Source of the DNA: Sphingomonas glacialis
Lineage (GTDB): Bacteria; Pseudomonadota; Alphaproteobacteria; Sphingomonadales; Sphingomonadaceae
DNA length: 64,000 bases
Direction: 5' to 3'
NCBI RefSeq assembly: GCF_006439055.1
Contig: NZ_RCZC01000006.1
Span: 170,078-234,077 of the forward strand
The notes under the pieces were generated by a model that was given only the letters and a program-made list of their open reading frames with translations, had not been told where the DNA came from and searched no databases. Position 1 is the stretch's first letter. The number at the start of each line of letters is the position of its first letter. Below are positions 50,037-61,100 of the stretch, one piece after another. Both the position numbers and the translations under genes were made by a program.

Positions 50037-50863
50037 GCTTCCTTTTTCGTCGTGATGAAGAGGTCGCGCGTCGTGCCGATCCGGATCTCGCTACCGGGGT
50101 CGAGCATCACGGGTTCGCCATCGACCAGCGCAAGCGCCGGCTTGTCGCCGCGCGTGCGAAACTGCGTGGCATGGCATTGCGTCACTTCGGACGCGGCGAC
50201 CCAATCCCCCGTCACCCATTCCCAGCCGAGCCGCGTCAGCGCGCGGAAATCGCGCGCGTCGATCGCGGCGATGTCGAGCTGACCCGGCTCGGCGCGCACG
50301 AAGACCGCTTGCGCGCCGGGCTTGAGACCGGGGACGCCATCGAGCCGGATGCCGCGGCCGAAGGTGCGCCGCCACGCGTGGCGCAGCGCGCGGAACAGGC
50401 CGCGCACCCGCCCGGCCCGCACCAATTCGCGCGCGCGCACCCAGCTCGCGGCAGGCCCGAGGATGAGACCGACCAGCGCGCGATGCTCGGGCAGCTCGAC
50501 CACCGGAAGCGCGATCCGACGCCCGCGCGTGATCGCCGCGGTGACGATCGTGGCGGGATCGATCGACCCGTGCAGCAGCTTGGCGAGCATGTTCATCGTG
50601 CCGCCGGGCAAGATCAGCACCGCGCCACGCCACTGCGCCAGCGCGTTGACCGCGGCGTTGATCGTCCCATCACCAGCGAAGAGCACGGCGGTATCGACCC
50701 CCGCCGCATCGAGCGATTCGGGTGTCGGCAAGGCATCGTCGGGGAAAGCGGTGCGCCCGACCAAGGTCAGCCCCCGCTCGGCGAACAACGCCGTAATCGC
50801 GTCAGCCTTGGCGGGCGTGGCGGTGCCCGATTTGATATTGGTGATAAACCAGAGTTTCTGCAT
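50033..50863 (-). CDS. diacylglycerol kinase catalytic-domain (YegS/DagK-like) lipid kinase
   Basis: 276 residues. FAGDGTINAAVNALAQWRGA is the ATP-binding loop and active-site motif (family GGDGTIN, with A for the first G). ILPGGTMNMLAKLLHGSID is the second conserved loop. The C-terminal half forms the beta-sandwich (VFVRAEPGQLDIAAIDARDF). A phospholipid or diacylglycerol substrate is implied. Co-transcribed with the phosphoesterase; the combination suggests lipid or nucleotide phosphate turnover. Start 50863. Confidence 0.85.
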   Translation of the reverse strand: MQKLWFITNIKSGTATPAKADAITALFAERGLTLVGRTAFPDDALPTPESLDAAGVDTAVLFAGDGTINAAVNALAQWRGAVLILPGGTMNMLAKLLHGSIDPATIVTAAITRGRRIALPVVELPEHRALVGLILGPAASWVRARELVRAGRVRGLFRALRHAWRRTFGRGIRLDGVPGLKPGAQAVFVRAEPGQLDIAAIDARDFRALTRLGWEWVTGDWVAASEVTQCHATQFRTRGDKPALALVDGEPVMLDPGSEIRIGTTRDLFITTKKEA

Positions 50864-50932
50864 GGCGCGCTCAACGCATGGTGCCGCCAGAAGTACCGCC
50901 TGCGCAACGCAAAAAAGCCCGGGGTGGACGGG

Positions 50933-51379
50933 TCAGCCGTTCGCCACGTCTTTTGCCGGTTGTGGATCGGCCAGGTTGCCGCGGATCTGCTGCAACGTCG
51001 CCACCACCCGCGCTTGGTCGGCATCCGAGATCCCCGCCAGCGCGCTGTCCAGCATTTCGTCGGCGAGCAGCCCGAGATCGTCGAGCAGCGGGCGCGCGCG
51101 ATCGGTCAGATAGATCTGCCACGCGCGCCGATCGTTCGGATCGCGCCGCCGCTCGACCAGCTCGGCTTCGGCGAGCCGATCGATCATCCGGCACGCGGTG
51201 ATCGGCTCGACCTCAAGCAGTTCGGCAAGCCCGCCCTGGTTGATCCCCTCGCCTCGCTGGAGGATCTTGAGCACGCGCCACTGCGTCCGCGTCACGCCGA
51301 TCGTACGCGCCCGCTCGTCGAAGCGGCGCCGCATCAGCCGCGAGACGTCGCTGATCATGAAGGCGATCGAATCTTGCAT
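50933..51379 (-). CDS. MarR-family transcriptional regulator
   Basis: 148 residues. The winged helix reads GVTRTQWRVLKILQRGEGIN, GLAELLEVEPITACRMIDRL and AELVERRRDPNDRRAWQIYL. It probably binds a phenolic or peptide-like effector and controls the divergent OPT transporter gene or itself; an imperfect palindrome lies immediately upstream. Start MQDSIAFMISDVSRLM at 51379. Confidence 0.88.
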   Translation of the reverse strand: MQDSIAFMISDVSRLMRRRFDERARTIGVTRTQWRVLKILQRGEGINQGGLAELLEVEPITACRMIDRLAEAELVERRRDPNDRRAWQIYLTDRARPLLDDLGLLADEMLDSALAGISDADQARVVATLQQIRGNLADPQPAKDVANG

Positions 51380-51388
51380 TCATCCCTC

Positions 51389-51410
51389 TATCATAAGCAT
51401 AGTTAAGATA
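51389..51410. promoter_or_regulatory. imperfect palindrome, candidate MarR operator
   Basis: TATCATAAGCATAGTTAAGA followed by TA: 16 of 22 positions are symmetric. It lies 9 bases before the marR start and about 95 before the OPT ATG, in AT-rich DNA between the divergent genes. Confidence 0.45.
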
Positions 51411-51503
51411 TCCAGCTTTCGATTGGCGCGCCGATCGGGCAGAGCGTTCGTCCCCCACCAAAAAGCGCTGTCGCCGCAGGCGTCGCTTGTGCCAGATGGT
51501 GCG

Positions 51504-53450
<1,947 letters not shown>

Positions 53451-53456
53451 CAATCC

Positions 53457-53591
53457 CTCTCCCTCCGGGAGAGGGTGGCCGAGCGCAGCGAGGCCGGGTG
53501 AGGGCAGTCCACGCTGGTAAGGTGACCGCCCTCACCCTTCCCGCTGGGCTTCGCCGAGCGGGCCTCTTCCCTCTCCCGAAGGGAGAGGGAG
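53457..53591. repeat. REP-like inverted repeat
   Basis: CTCCCTCCGGGAGAGGGTGG...CCGAGCGCAGCGAGGC...GGGTGAGGGC pairs with GCCCTCACCC...CGAGCGGG...CTTCCCTCTCCCGAAGGGAG. Same construction as the arms flanking the DUF559 gene (34922 and 35382). Lies between convergent OPT and GH130 genes. Confidence 0.7.
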
Positions 53592-53592
53592 T

Positions 53593-54873
53593 TTAGGCCA
53601 TCGCCTCGAGCAGAGTCTTGATGTTGATGAACGCGAACGCGACCGAACTGTCCGCCACGCCATACGGCACGAACAGCGTGTCGCCATGCCGGATGGCGCC
53701 GCAGGTATAGACGACGTTGGGCACATAGCCCTCGCGGTCCTGGTTCGCCGCGGCGAGGATCGGCTCGCGCGTGCGGCCGATCACCTTGGCCGGGTTGGTC
53801 TTGTCGAGCAGCACCGCGCCGATCGCATATTTGCGCATCGCGCCGACGCCGTGCGTCAGCAGCAGCCAGCCCTCGTCGAGCTCGATCGGCGGCCCGCAAT
53901 TGCCGATCTGCACCAGCTCCCACGGGAACAGCGGGCCGAGCAGCTTCTCGCCCTCGTCCCAATGCGTCAGCGTGTCGGACTTGATCAGGTACAGATTCTC
54001 GCCGTCCTGCCGGCCGATCATCATGTACTGGCCGTTCACCTTGCGCGGGAACAGCCCCATGCCCTTGTTGCGCGACGCCGAGCCCGACATCGGCACCAGA
54101 TCGAACGCGCGGAAGTCGCGCGTGCGCATCAGCTCGGACTGGATCGTCGAGCCGTTATAGGCGGTATAGGTGCCGAGCCACTCGTAGCTGCCATCGTCAT
54201 GCTGGAACTGGACGAGGCGGAGATCCTCGAGCCCCTTCGACTGCGCCGCGGTGATCGGGAAGATCACCGTACCCGACAGCGTCGAATCGCGGTGGCGATA
54301 GACCGTGATCGGCCCCTCGGGCAGCTCTTCCTCATCGAGACCGACCGCGTCGGTCGCGGTCGCGAACGGCGGCTCGGGCGCGAGCTTCAACTGGTTGCCG
54401 TCGGTGATGATACCCTCGCGGAACGCAACCGAGGAGATATGCCCCTCGCCCACCGCGCGCAGGCTCATCAGGATGCGCTGCGACCCAGCGGGCATGCCCG
54501 ACTGGTCGAAATGCGGCACCGCGCTGGGGTTCATCAGCGCGGCCGCGGCATAGCTGTATTCGTGGCAGAAATAGGCGCCGATCAACTGGCGCTTCTCGTC
54601 GCCGATCTCGCTGCCGTCGAGCCCGAGCATCGACTCGATCTCGTCGTAGCGCGTCATGAAGACACGCCGCGTCTGCCAGTGTCGCGCCTCGAAATCCTTG
54701 AGCACGACCTCGAGCTCGGCGCGCGTCTCGGTCGCATCGAGCGCCATCACGGCATTGACGATCCGCTCGGTACGATTGCCGCCGTTGCCGCCCCAGGCCA
54801 GGTGAAATGGCCGCACGACGACCCGCGAAGGGTCGGCGTGGAGTCGCAATGGGTGTTCAAACAGCTCGATCAC
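53593..54873 (-). CDS. GH130-family glycoside phosphorylase/hydrolase
   Basis: 426 residues, five-bladed propeller of the GH130 type. GH130 enzymes phosphorolyse or hydrolyse beta-mannosides. Blocks include RVVVRPFHLAWGGNGGNRTE, the helical N-terminal stretch to GAYFCHEYSYAAAALMNPSA, then VQFQHDDGSYEWLGTYTAYN, FPRKVNGQYMMIGRQDGENL and GNCGPPIELDEGWLLLTHGV with RKYAIGAVLLDKTNPAKVIG. The exact linkage is unknown. Starts GTG at 54873, 42 bases after the GT4-fusion stop, so the two form an operon. Confidence 0.82.
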   Translation of the reverse strand: MIELFEHPLRLHADPSRVVVRPFHLAWGGNGGNRTERIVNAVMALDATETRAELEVVLKDFEARHWQTRRVFMTRYDEIESMLGLDGSEIGDEKRQLIGAYFCHEYSYAAAALMNPSAVPHFDQSGMPAGSQRILMSLRAVGEGHISSVAFREGIITDGNQLKLAPEPPFATATDAVGLDEEELPEGPITVYRHRDSTLSGTVIFPITAAQSKGLEDLRLVQFQHDDGSYEWLGTYTAYNGSTIQSELMRTRDFRAFDLVPMSGSASRNKGMGLFPRKVNGQYMMIGRQDGENLYLIKSDTLTHWDEGEKLLGPLFPWELVQIGNCGPPIELDEGWLLLTHGVGAMRKYAIGAVLLDKTNPAKVIGRTREPILAAANQDREGYVPNVVYTCGAIRHGDTLFVPYGVADSSVAFAFINIKTLLEAMA

Positions 54874-54915
54874 AATATCGCCTCGCGTAACGCCTTGGCG
54901 ACGTCGCGAGCGAGG

Positions 54916-57189
54916 CTACGCGACGGCGCGATCCGGTCCTGCCACGCTTTGCGCCCGCTTTGCCAGCCCGGAAATGGTGCAACCGGCCAATTGCAGTGCC
55001 AAAATCGACTCGGCACCCTGATTTCGGTTGAGCCCGGTCGGCATCAGGCCGTCGAAGCAACCGCCGTCCTGCGCCGTTGCCAGCGGCAGATCGAGGTCGT
55101 TCTGGCCGAGATACCAGCGATAGGCGCGATTGGCCTCTTCCACCCAGCGCGTATCCTGCGATGCATCGAACGCGGCACTGCAGGCGTCGATCGTTGCCTG
55201 CGCTTCGAGCGGCTGCTGGTCGAACTGCAGCGGCTCGGCATAGACGCGCCCGAAGCTCTCACTGCCGACCGCGCGGAAGCGGCCGTCGGGCGAGGTCTGC
55301 TTGGCGACGATCCATTCGAGCGTCGTCAGGCCGCATTGGATCATGTCGTCGCGCTTGAGCGCGATCCCGGCGCGCAACAGCGCCTCGGGCAGCCGTGCAT
55401 TATCATAAGCGAGCACGATCTCGAACCATTCCCATTGCGGGCGGCGCGCATCCTCGAGCAACGCGACGAGTTCATCGCCGAAGCGCGTCAGGATCGTGCG
55501 TGCAAGCGTATGGCCCGGCACCGCTTCCAGCATCGCCGCCGCACCCAGCATCGCAAAGCCGTGCGCTCGCGGCGAACCAAGTTCGAGCGCCAGCGACGCG
55601 GTTATGTCGAACATCGACGCCGCCCACATGCGGTGCTTGTCCATCTGCGCATCGCGCGCGGTCACGCCGAACGCCCACAGGGTACGACCGTTCGAATCTT
55701 CAGACCCGAAATCCTCGCACCAGGTGCGATCGAAGTTCATGAAGTTGCGGAAGCGCCGCGCCTCGGGATTCCACGCATATTGCAGGAACGACGCATAAAT
55801 CGTCATCCACTTGTCGCGCTGCACCGGGTCGAGCGACGTCATCTGGCTGACCAGCATGAGCGCGCGGGCATTGTCGTCGATGCAATAGCCGTGACGGCGA
55901 TCGGGGATCGAGAAGATCGAGTGCTGCAGCATGCCAGTCGAATCGCTCATCCGCTCGACCGCAGCGAAGTCAGGCGCCAGCGGCGTCAACGCGGCCGTGC
56001 TGCTCGGCATGCGCAAGGGCTTCGCGGCGACCATCTGCGCAATTTCGCGCATCGCGACTTCGGCGAGACGCGGCCAGATCATCGTGCGACCGCGCGCATA
56101 GGCACGCTCCGAAAGCTTGATCCGATTGCGTTCGCTGCCAAGCAGCGCGTTGATCTCGCGAGCAAACGCCGCAGAGTCCCCGAAATCGACCAGCACGCCA
56201 TGTCCATCCGCAAGGATTTCCGTCGCGTGGACATAGGGCGTCGAGACCACCGCCTTGCCGACGCCGACAGCGTAGGACAAGGTTCCCGACGTGATCTGCG
56301 CCGGGTTGAGATACGGCGTGGCGTAGATGTCCGCCGCCTGCAGATAATCGATGAGCTCGTCATGCTCGAGAAACGCATCGATGAATTCGATATTGCGTCC
56401 GACGCCGTGATCGAGTGCCAACGCCTTCAACTTGTCGCGATACTTCTCGCCCTCATGCGCAACGAGGTTGGGATGCGTCGCGCCGAGGACGGCGTAGAGT
56501 ACGTTCGGATTCTGCTCGACGATTGCGGGCAGCGCGTTGATCATCACCTCGATGCCCTTGCCGGGCGCGAGCAGACCGAAGGTGAGGACGACATCGCGAT
56601 CTTCCCAACCGAAACGCGCCTTGAGTGTATCGGGAGCGACGAACTCGCGATCCGGAACACCATGCGGAATCATCACGATCGACCGGCCAGCCGCGCCATA
56701 GACGCGTTCGAGAATTTCACGGCCGCGTTCGGCCATCACCACGACCCGCGAGGCACGGCGCAACAGGCCCTCCATCACGCGGCGCTGATCGGCATTGGGC
56801 TTTTCGAGGATCGTATGGAGCGTCACGATGACCGGCATCGACACGCGCTCGAGCAACGCAAGGATGTGCTCGCCCGCAGGCCCGCCATAAATGCCGTATT
56901 CATGCTGCAGCCAAAGCGCCTGCGCGCCGCTCGCCTCGATCTCGCGTGCGGCCTCCAGATATTGCATCCGGTCCTGCTCGGGAATGCTGCGCGTCACCTC
57001 GGGCGGATATTCATACCGGCCCGGGTGATCGTCCATCGCATAGACGTCGATCTTGAGGTCGGGAAACCGGCCTTTCAGCGCGGTGAAGGTGTCCGTGGTG
57101 TAGGTCGCAAGGCCACATTTGCGTGGCAGAAAGTTACCGACCAAGGCCACGTGGTCGATCGAGTTCACGACATCCGCCAACTGCACCAT
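54916..57189 (-). CDS. GT4 glycosyltransferase fused to C-terminal alpha/alpha-barrel domain
   Basis: 757 residues. N-terminal part (about 15-390) is a GT-B glycosyltransferase of family 4: PRKCGLATYTTDTFTALKGR, a donor-site VLTFGLLAPGKGIEVMINAL, and late ADIYATPYLNPAQITSGTLS with E in TEILADGHGVLVDF. The C-terminal half (about 410-740) looks like an (alpha/alpha)6 barrel: HGYCIDDNARALMLVSQMTS, NPEARRFRNFMNF and CFDGLMPTGLNRNQGAESIL. Such fusions travel with GH130 genes, as here, and are thought to make beta-mannosyl- or related oligosaccharides. Start 57189 (MVQLADVVNS). Confidence 0.8.
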   Translation of the reverse strand: MVQLADVVNSIDHVALVGNFLPRKCGLATYTTDTFTALKGRFPDLKIDVYAMDDHPGRYEYPPEVTRSIPEQDRMQYLEAAREIEASGAQALWLQHEYGIYGGPAGEHILALLERVSMPVIVTLHTILEKPNADQRRVMEGLLRRASRVVVMAERGREILERVYGAAGRSIVMIPHGVPDREFVAPDTLKARFGWEDRDVVLTFGLLAPGKGIEVMINALPAIVEQNPNVLYAVLGATHPNLVAHEGEKYRDKLKALALDHGVGRNIEFIDAFLEHDELIDYLQAADIYATPYLNPAQITSGTLSYAVGVGKAVVSTPYVHATEILADGHGVLVDFGDSAAFAREINALLGSERNRIKLSERAYARGRTMIWPRLAEVAMREIAQMVAAKPLRMPSSTAALTPLAPDFAAVERMSDSTGMLQHSIFSIPDRRHGYCIDDNARALMLVSQMTSLDPVQRDKWMTIYASFLQYAWNPEARRFRNFMNFDRTWCEDFGSEDSNGRTLWAFGVTARDAQMDKHRMWAASMFDITASLALELGSPRAHGFAMLGAAAMLEAVPGHTLARTILTRFGDELVALLEDARRPQWEWFEIVLAYDNARLPEALLRAGIALKRDDMIQCGLTTLEWIVAKQTSPDGRFRAVGSESFGRVYAEPLQFDQQPLEAQATIDACSAAFDASQDTRWVEEANRAYRWYLGQNDLDLPLATAQDGGCFDGLMPTGLNRNQGAESILALQLAGCTISGLAKRAQSVAGPDRAVA

Positions 57190-57341
57190 GATCGCAAATC
57201 CTGTTTTTTTACGGGGTTTATACCCTCGAGTACCCTCTCCCGAACGGCCAAGTTTCAATATGGTTGCAGGAATGTTGCATTGCAACAGAATGAATCGGCT
57301 GATCCATATCAACCTTGCGACAAGATGAACAAAGGCTGCGT

Positions 57342-57788
57342 TCAACCACGACCGCGATACCCCGGGACGTCTTGCGACGGCAACCACAGCCCCTCGGGCG
57401 GCGCGCCCGATTGCCAGAAGACATCGATCGGAATGCCGCCGCGGGGATACCAATAGCCGCCGATTCGCAGCCATGCCGGTTGCATCTCGGTGAACAGCCG
57501 CTCGCCGATGCCGACCGTGCAATCCTCATGAAACGCCTGATGGTTGCGGAACGAGCCGAGGAACAGCTTCAACGACTTCGACTCGACGATCGTCGCCGCC
57601 GGCGCATAGTCGATCACCAGATGCGCGAAATCGGGTTGCGCCGTCACCGGACAGAGCGAGGTGAATTCGGGAACGGCGAAGCGCACCAGATACAAACGCC
57701 CCGGGCGCGGATTGGGGACATAGTCGAGGACCGCCTCTTCGGGAGAGGCGGGAAGCGTGCTGGTTTGGCCGAGATGCGTAGGGGTCAT
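57342..57788 (-). CDS. queF: NADPH-dependent 7-cyano-7-deazaguanine reductase
   Basis: Reduces preQ0 to preQ1 in queuosine biosynthesis. 148 residues, the short (YkvM-like) QueF. Catalytic Cys46 in FTSLCPVTAQPDF and Asp53 have the seven-residue spacing of the B. subtilis enzyme. The substrate motif ESKSLKLFLGSFRNHQAFHE follows. No other que genes are in the window. Start MTPTHLGQTSTLP at 57788. Confidence 0.95.
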   Translation of the reverse strand: MTPTHLGQTSTLPASPEEAVLDYVPNPRPGRLYLVRFAVPEFTSLCPVTAQPDFAHLVIDYAPAATIVESKSLKLFLGSFRNHQAFHEDCTVGIGERLFTEMQPAWLRIGGYWYPRGGIPIDVFWQSGAPPEGLWLPSQDVPGYRGRG

Positions 57789-57888
57789 GCCTGCAATATA
57801 GGACGGCGATGCAGCGACGTCATCCCGCGGTCTCGACGTCGCGCGAACAGGTGGTTAGGCTGCCAAAAAAACGCAGAGGAGACGATCG

Positions 57889-58728
57889 ATGGATTCGCTG
57901 GTGACGACCGAGTGGCTCGCAAACGAGCTTGGCGCGAACGACCTGAGGATCGTCGATGCAACCTATTTCGGCGGCTTCGGCGATCGCGACGCCGCAGCCG
58001 AATATGAGGCCGCGCACATTCCCGGCGCGGTGTTCATGGATCTGGCCGAGATCGCCGACACCAGCAGCCCCCTGCCCGCGATGCTCCCAGCGCCCGAGAA
58101 GTTCGCGAGCCGGATGCAGTCGCTCGGGCTCGGCGATGGCAGCCGCATCGTGCTCTACGACAATTCCCCGCTACACACCGCGGCCCGCGCCTGGTTCATG
58201 CTGCGCACCTTCGGCGCGCACGACGTCGCGATCCTCGATGGCGGGATCGCCAAATGGCAGGCCGAGGGCCGCGAGACGGCGAGCGGCAAGGAGCAGCTCC
58301 GCCATCGCCACTTCACCGTCTGGGCCGACGACACCGGCGTGCGCACGCTCGAGCAGATGAAGAGCAATGTCGACAGCGGCGCCGAGCAGGTGCTCGACGC
58401 GCGTTCGGCCGCGCGCTTCACCGGCGAGGAACCCGATCCGCGCCCCGCGACGCATCCCGGCCATATCCCGGGGTCGAAGAACCTGCCGGTCGGCGAGCTT
58501 TTCAATCCCGACGGCACGTGGAAGACCGGCGAGGCATTGAAGGCGGAATTCGAGGGAGCGGGCATCGACCTCGCCAAGCCGCTCGTCACCACCTGCGGCT
58601 CGGGCATCACTGCCTCGGCGCTGGCATTCGGTGCGCACCTGCTCGGCAACCAGGCGGCGGTCTATGACGGCAGCTGGTCCGAATGGGGCGCCGATCGCAC
58701 CACGACCAAGGCGATGGGCGCGGCGTAG
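57889..58728 (+). CDS. sseA: 3-mercaptopyruvate sulfurtransferase
   Basis: 279 residues, two rhodanese domains. The N-terminal inactive domain is VTTEWLANELGANDLRIVDA and HIPGAVFMDLAEIADTSSPL; the C-terminal active loop is TTCGSGITASALAFGAHLLG with Cys236, the CGSG(V/I)T form of mercaptopyruvate sulfurtransferases rather than thiosulfate rhodaneses (CRxGxR). DDNSPLHTAARAWFMLRTFG-like and HPGHIPGSKNLPVGEL are also typical. A repeat separates it from the cystathionine beta-lyase gene, another sulfur amino acid enzyme. Confidence 0.92.
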   Translation: MDSLVTTEWLANELGANDLRIVDATYFGGFGDRDAAAEYEAAHIPGAVFMDLAEIADTSSPLPAMLPAPEKFASRMQSLGLGDGSRIVLYDNSPLHTAARAWFMLRTFGAHDVAILDGGIAKWQAEGRETASGKEQLRHRHFTVWADDTGVRTLEQMKSNVDSGAEQVLDARSAARFTGEEPDPRPATHPGHIPGSKNLPVGELFNPDGTWKTGEALKAEFEGAGIDLAKPLVTTCGSGITASALAFGAHLLGNQAAVYDGSWSEWGADRTTTKAMGAA

Positions 58729-58738
58729 CCCCTTCAAA

Positions 58739-58837
58739 AGCCCCTCCCCTTCAGGGGAGGGGTTGGGGTGGGGCCGTAACGAGCGTAACACCCGGCACTT
58801 CCCCACCCCCAACCCCTCCCCGGAAGGGGAGGGGCTT
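58739..58837. repeat. REP-like long inverted repeat between sseA and metC
   Basis: AGCCCCTCCCCTTCAGGGGA...GGTTGGGGTGGGGCCGT...CCCCACCCCCAACCCCTCCC...CGGAAGGGGAGGGGCTT. Near twin of 30950-31050, and likewise ends about 13 bases before the next ATG in the same direction. Confidence 0.78.
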
Positions 58838-58850
58838 AGAGATTCGCGCC

Positions 58851-60044
58851 ATGAAGAAGACCGATGCCCCCAAGGGCGATTCCACCCGTGTCGTTACCGC
58901 GGGTCGCCGCAAGGAATGGACGCAGGGAATCGTCAACACGCCGGTCTGGCGCGCCTCGACGATCCTCTATGATTCGGTCGCGGATCTGCGCGAGGCCGGC
59001 GGGCGCGATACGCATCACCGGCTGTTCTACGGCCGCAAGGGCACGCCCACGCAGTGGAGCCTCGCCGATGCGCTGACCGAGCTCGAACCCGGCGCCGAAG
59101 GCACCTTCCTCTATCCCTCGGGCGTCGCCGCGATCGCCGCTGCGCTTTTGTCGGTGCTCTCCCCCGGCGACGAACTGCTTGTCCCCGACAGCGCCTATGA
59201 CCCGACTCGCGCGATGGGCATGGGGCTGCTCAAGCGCATGGGCATCACGACGCGCTTCTACGATCCGATGATCGGCGCCGGCATCGCCGACCTGATCACC
59301 GACGCCACGCGCGCGATCCTGCTTGAGAGCCCCGGCAGCCTGACCTTCGAGGTGCAGGATATCCCCGCGATCGTCACCGTCGCCAAGGCGCGCGGCATCA
59401 CCACGCTGCTCGACAACACCTGGGCGACGCCGCTCTTCTTCCCCGCGATCGCGCACGGAATCGACCTGACGATCCTCGCCTGCACCAAATATATCGTCGG
59501 CCATAGCGACGTGATGATGGGCTCGGTCACCGCCGCGCCCGGCCATTTCGCACGGCTGCGCGACACCAGCTTCCAGCTCGGCCAGATCGCCAGCCCCGAC
59601 GACAGCTGGCTCGCCAGCCGCGGCCTCCGCACGATGGCGATCCGTCTCAAGCAGCACCAGGCGAGCGCGCTCGAGATCGCGCACTGGCTCGACCAGCAGC
59701 CCGAAGTCGCGACCGTGCTCCACCCGGCTTTGCCGAGCTGCCCGGGCCACGCGCACTTCCTCCGCGACTTCAAGGGCTCGTCGGGGCTGTTCTCGTTCGT
59801 CCTCAACGGCGGCGGCGAGGCCGATCGCGCGCGACTGATCGACGGGCTCGAGCATTTCGGGATCGGCTATAGCTGGGGCGGGTTCGAGAGCCTCGCTCTG
59901 CCGGTCGACCCGCAACGCCATCGCAGCGTTACGCGCCGCGCCGATGCCGGGCCGCTCGTGCGGCTGCAGATCGGGCTCGAGGACCCGGCCGATCTGATCG
60001 CCGACCTAGCTGCCGGACTGGCACGATTCGCCGACCAGCAATGA
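58851..60044 (+). CDS. metC: cystathionine beta-lyase
   Basis: PLP enzyme of the Cys/Met metabolism family cutting cystathionine to homocysteine, pyruvate and ammonia. 397 residues. PLP Lys213 in CTKYIVGHSDVMMGSV; YPSGVAAIAAALLSVLSPGD and TTLLDNTWATPLFFPAIAHG are family blocks, with SLALPVDPQRHR near the end. DSTRVVTAGRRKEWTQGIVN and YGRKGTPTQWSLADALTELE fit the alphaproteobacterial MetC group better than gamma-synthases. Neighbour sseA and, 50 kb away, metK are other sulfur enzymes. Confidence 0.9.
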   Translation: MKKTDAPKGDSTRVVTAGRRKEWTQGIVNTPVWRASTILYDSVADLREAGGRDTHHRLFYGRKGTPTQWSLADALTELEPGAEGTFLYPSGVAAIAAALLSVLSPGDELLVPDSAYDPTRAMGMGLLKRMGITTRFYDPMIGAGIADLITDATRAILLESPGSLTFEVQDIPAIVTVAKARGITTLLDNTWATPLFFPAIAHGIDLTILACTKYIVGHSDVMMGSVTAAPGHFARLRDTSFQLGQIASPDDSWLASRGLRTMAIRLKQHQASALEIAHWLDQQPEVATVLHPALPSCPGHAHFLRDFKGSSGLFSFVLNGGGEADRARLIDGLEHFGIGYSWGGFESLALPVDPQRHRSVTRRADAGPLVRLQIGLEDPADLIADLAAGLARFADQQ

Positions 60045-60056
60045 TTTGAAACACTA

Positions 60057-60070
60057 CTGTTGCGCAACAG
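60057..60070. promoter_or_regulatory. 14-bp perfect palindrome between metC and the porin gene
   Basis: CTGTTGCGCAACAG, just after the metC stop and 168 bases before the porin ATG. Could be an operator for the porin or a chance palindrome. Confidence 0.25.
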
Positions 60071-60237
60071 CCACAATACGCCGTTATCCCGCGCGCGCGC
60101 GTGAATTATGTTGTGCGATGCAGCGCGGCTCGGCAATGAAAGAACTTGCCGCTTAGCTGCGCGGGAGGTCTTGCGCCTCCGACAGACGCCGCAACGGTAA
60201 AGCAGGCGGGGACAGTCGCATTTTCGAAAGGGAAACG

Positions 60238-61092
60238 ATGCGCTTCTCCACATCTACTCTTGGCGCGCTCTTGCTCGCCGCCTCCGCCACGCCCGCCTTC
60301 GCGCAGGATGTCCCGACCACCACTACGCCCGACGCCAAGGATGCCCCCGCTGCGGCGCCTGCCGCGCCCGACAAGCCGTTCAAGATCACCGGCGGCGCGA
60401 CGCTGATCAGCGACTATCGCTTCCGCGGCCTGACCCAGACCAATGGCGAGGGCGCCGTCCAGGGCACGATCAACATCAACAGTTCGATGGGCTTTTATGT
60501 CGGCACCTGGGCCTCTACGATCGACGGCAGCGGCAAGACCCCGCTCCTCACCGGCTATGGCGATGCCGAGGTCGATCTGTACGCCGGCTATACCAAGACC
60601 TTCAGCGGTCTGACAGTCGATGGCGGCCTTCTCTATTATTACTATCCGAGCGGCGTGTCGGGCCTCAACACCGATTTCTTCGAGCCGTACGCTTCGGTCA
60701 GCTACACGCTCGGCCCGGTCTCGACCAAGGTCGGCGGCAACTATGCGTGGGGCGGCCAGAAGGGCCTCGATTTCACCGCGAACAACAAAGACGACAATAT
60801 CTACGTCTATGGCGAAGCCTCGGTCGCGGTGCCCAAGACGCCGATCACGCTCAAGGGCCATGTCGGCTATACCGACGGCTCGCTCGGCCTTGCCAACTTG
60901 AACGGCAACGACCGCAACTATCTCGACTGGTCGGCGACCGCCGAAGCCGTTGGCGGTCCGTTCAAGGTCGGCGTGACCTGGGTCGACACCGACATCAGCA
61001 ACAGCAAGGTCGGCGGTCTCTATCGCCACGGTTATGCCTCGCGCTTCGGCCGCGGGTCGAGCGTGCTGGCCTATGTCGGCGTGAACTTCTGA
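60238..61092 (+). CDS. TorF-family putative porin (TIGR02001-like)
   Basis: 284 residues with a signal peptide (MRFSTSTLGALLLAASATPA, cleavage at AFAQ). An Ala/Pro/Asp linker precedes the barrel: FKITGGATLISDYRFRGLTQ, YVGTWASTIDGSGKTPLLTG, YGDAEVDLYAGYTKTFSGLT and the final aromatic SVLAYVGVNF with C-terminal Phe for BAM recognition. The outer-membrane family is typical of sphingomonads and other proteobacteria. Substrate unknown. Start 60238 behind AAAGGGAAACG. Confidence 0.85.
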   Translation: MRFSTSTLGALLLAASATPAFAQDVPTTTTPDAKDAPAAAPAAPDKPFKITGGATLISDYRFRGLTQTNGEGAVQGTININSSMGFYVGTWASTIDGSGKTPLLTGYGDAEVDLYAGYTKTFSGLTVDGGLLYYYYPSGVSGLNTDFFEPYASVSYTLGPVSTKVGGNYAWGGQKGLDFTANNKDDNIYVYGEASVAVPKTPITLKGHVGYTDGSLGLANLNGNDRNYLDWSATAEAVGGPFKVGVTWVDTDISNSKVGGLYRHGYASRFGRGSSVLAYVGVNF

Positions 61093-61100
61093 TACGAAAA

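Noticed and set aside
53686..57456. A 1256-codon open frame on the plus strand opposite the GH130 and GT4 genes.
   Set aside because: It spans two convincing minus-strand genes and their gap, and its translation is rich in R, H, A and D with no domain.
60057..60070. A strong operator for the porin gene.
   Set aside because: A single 14-bp palindrome far from the start is weak evidence; kept only as a low-confidence site.
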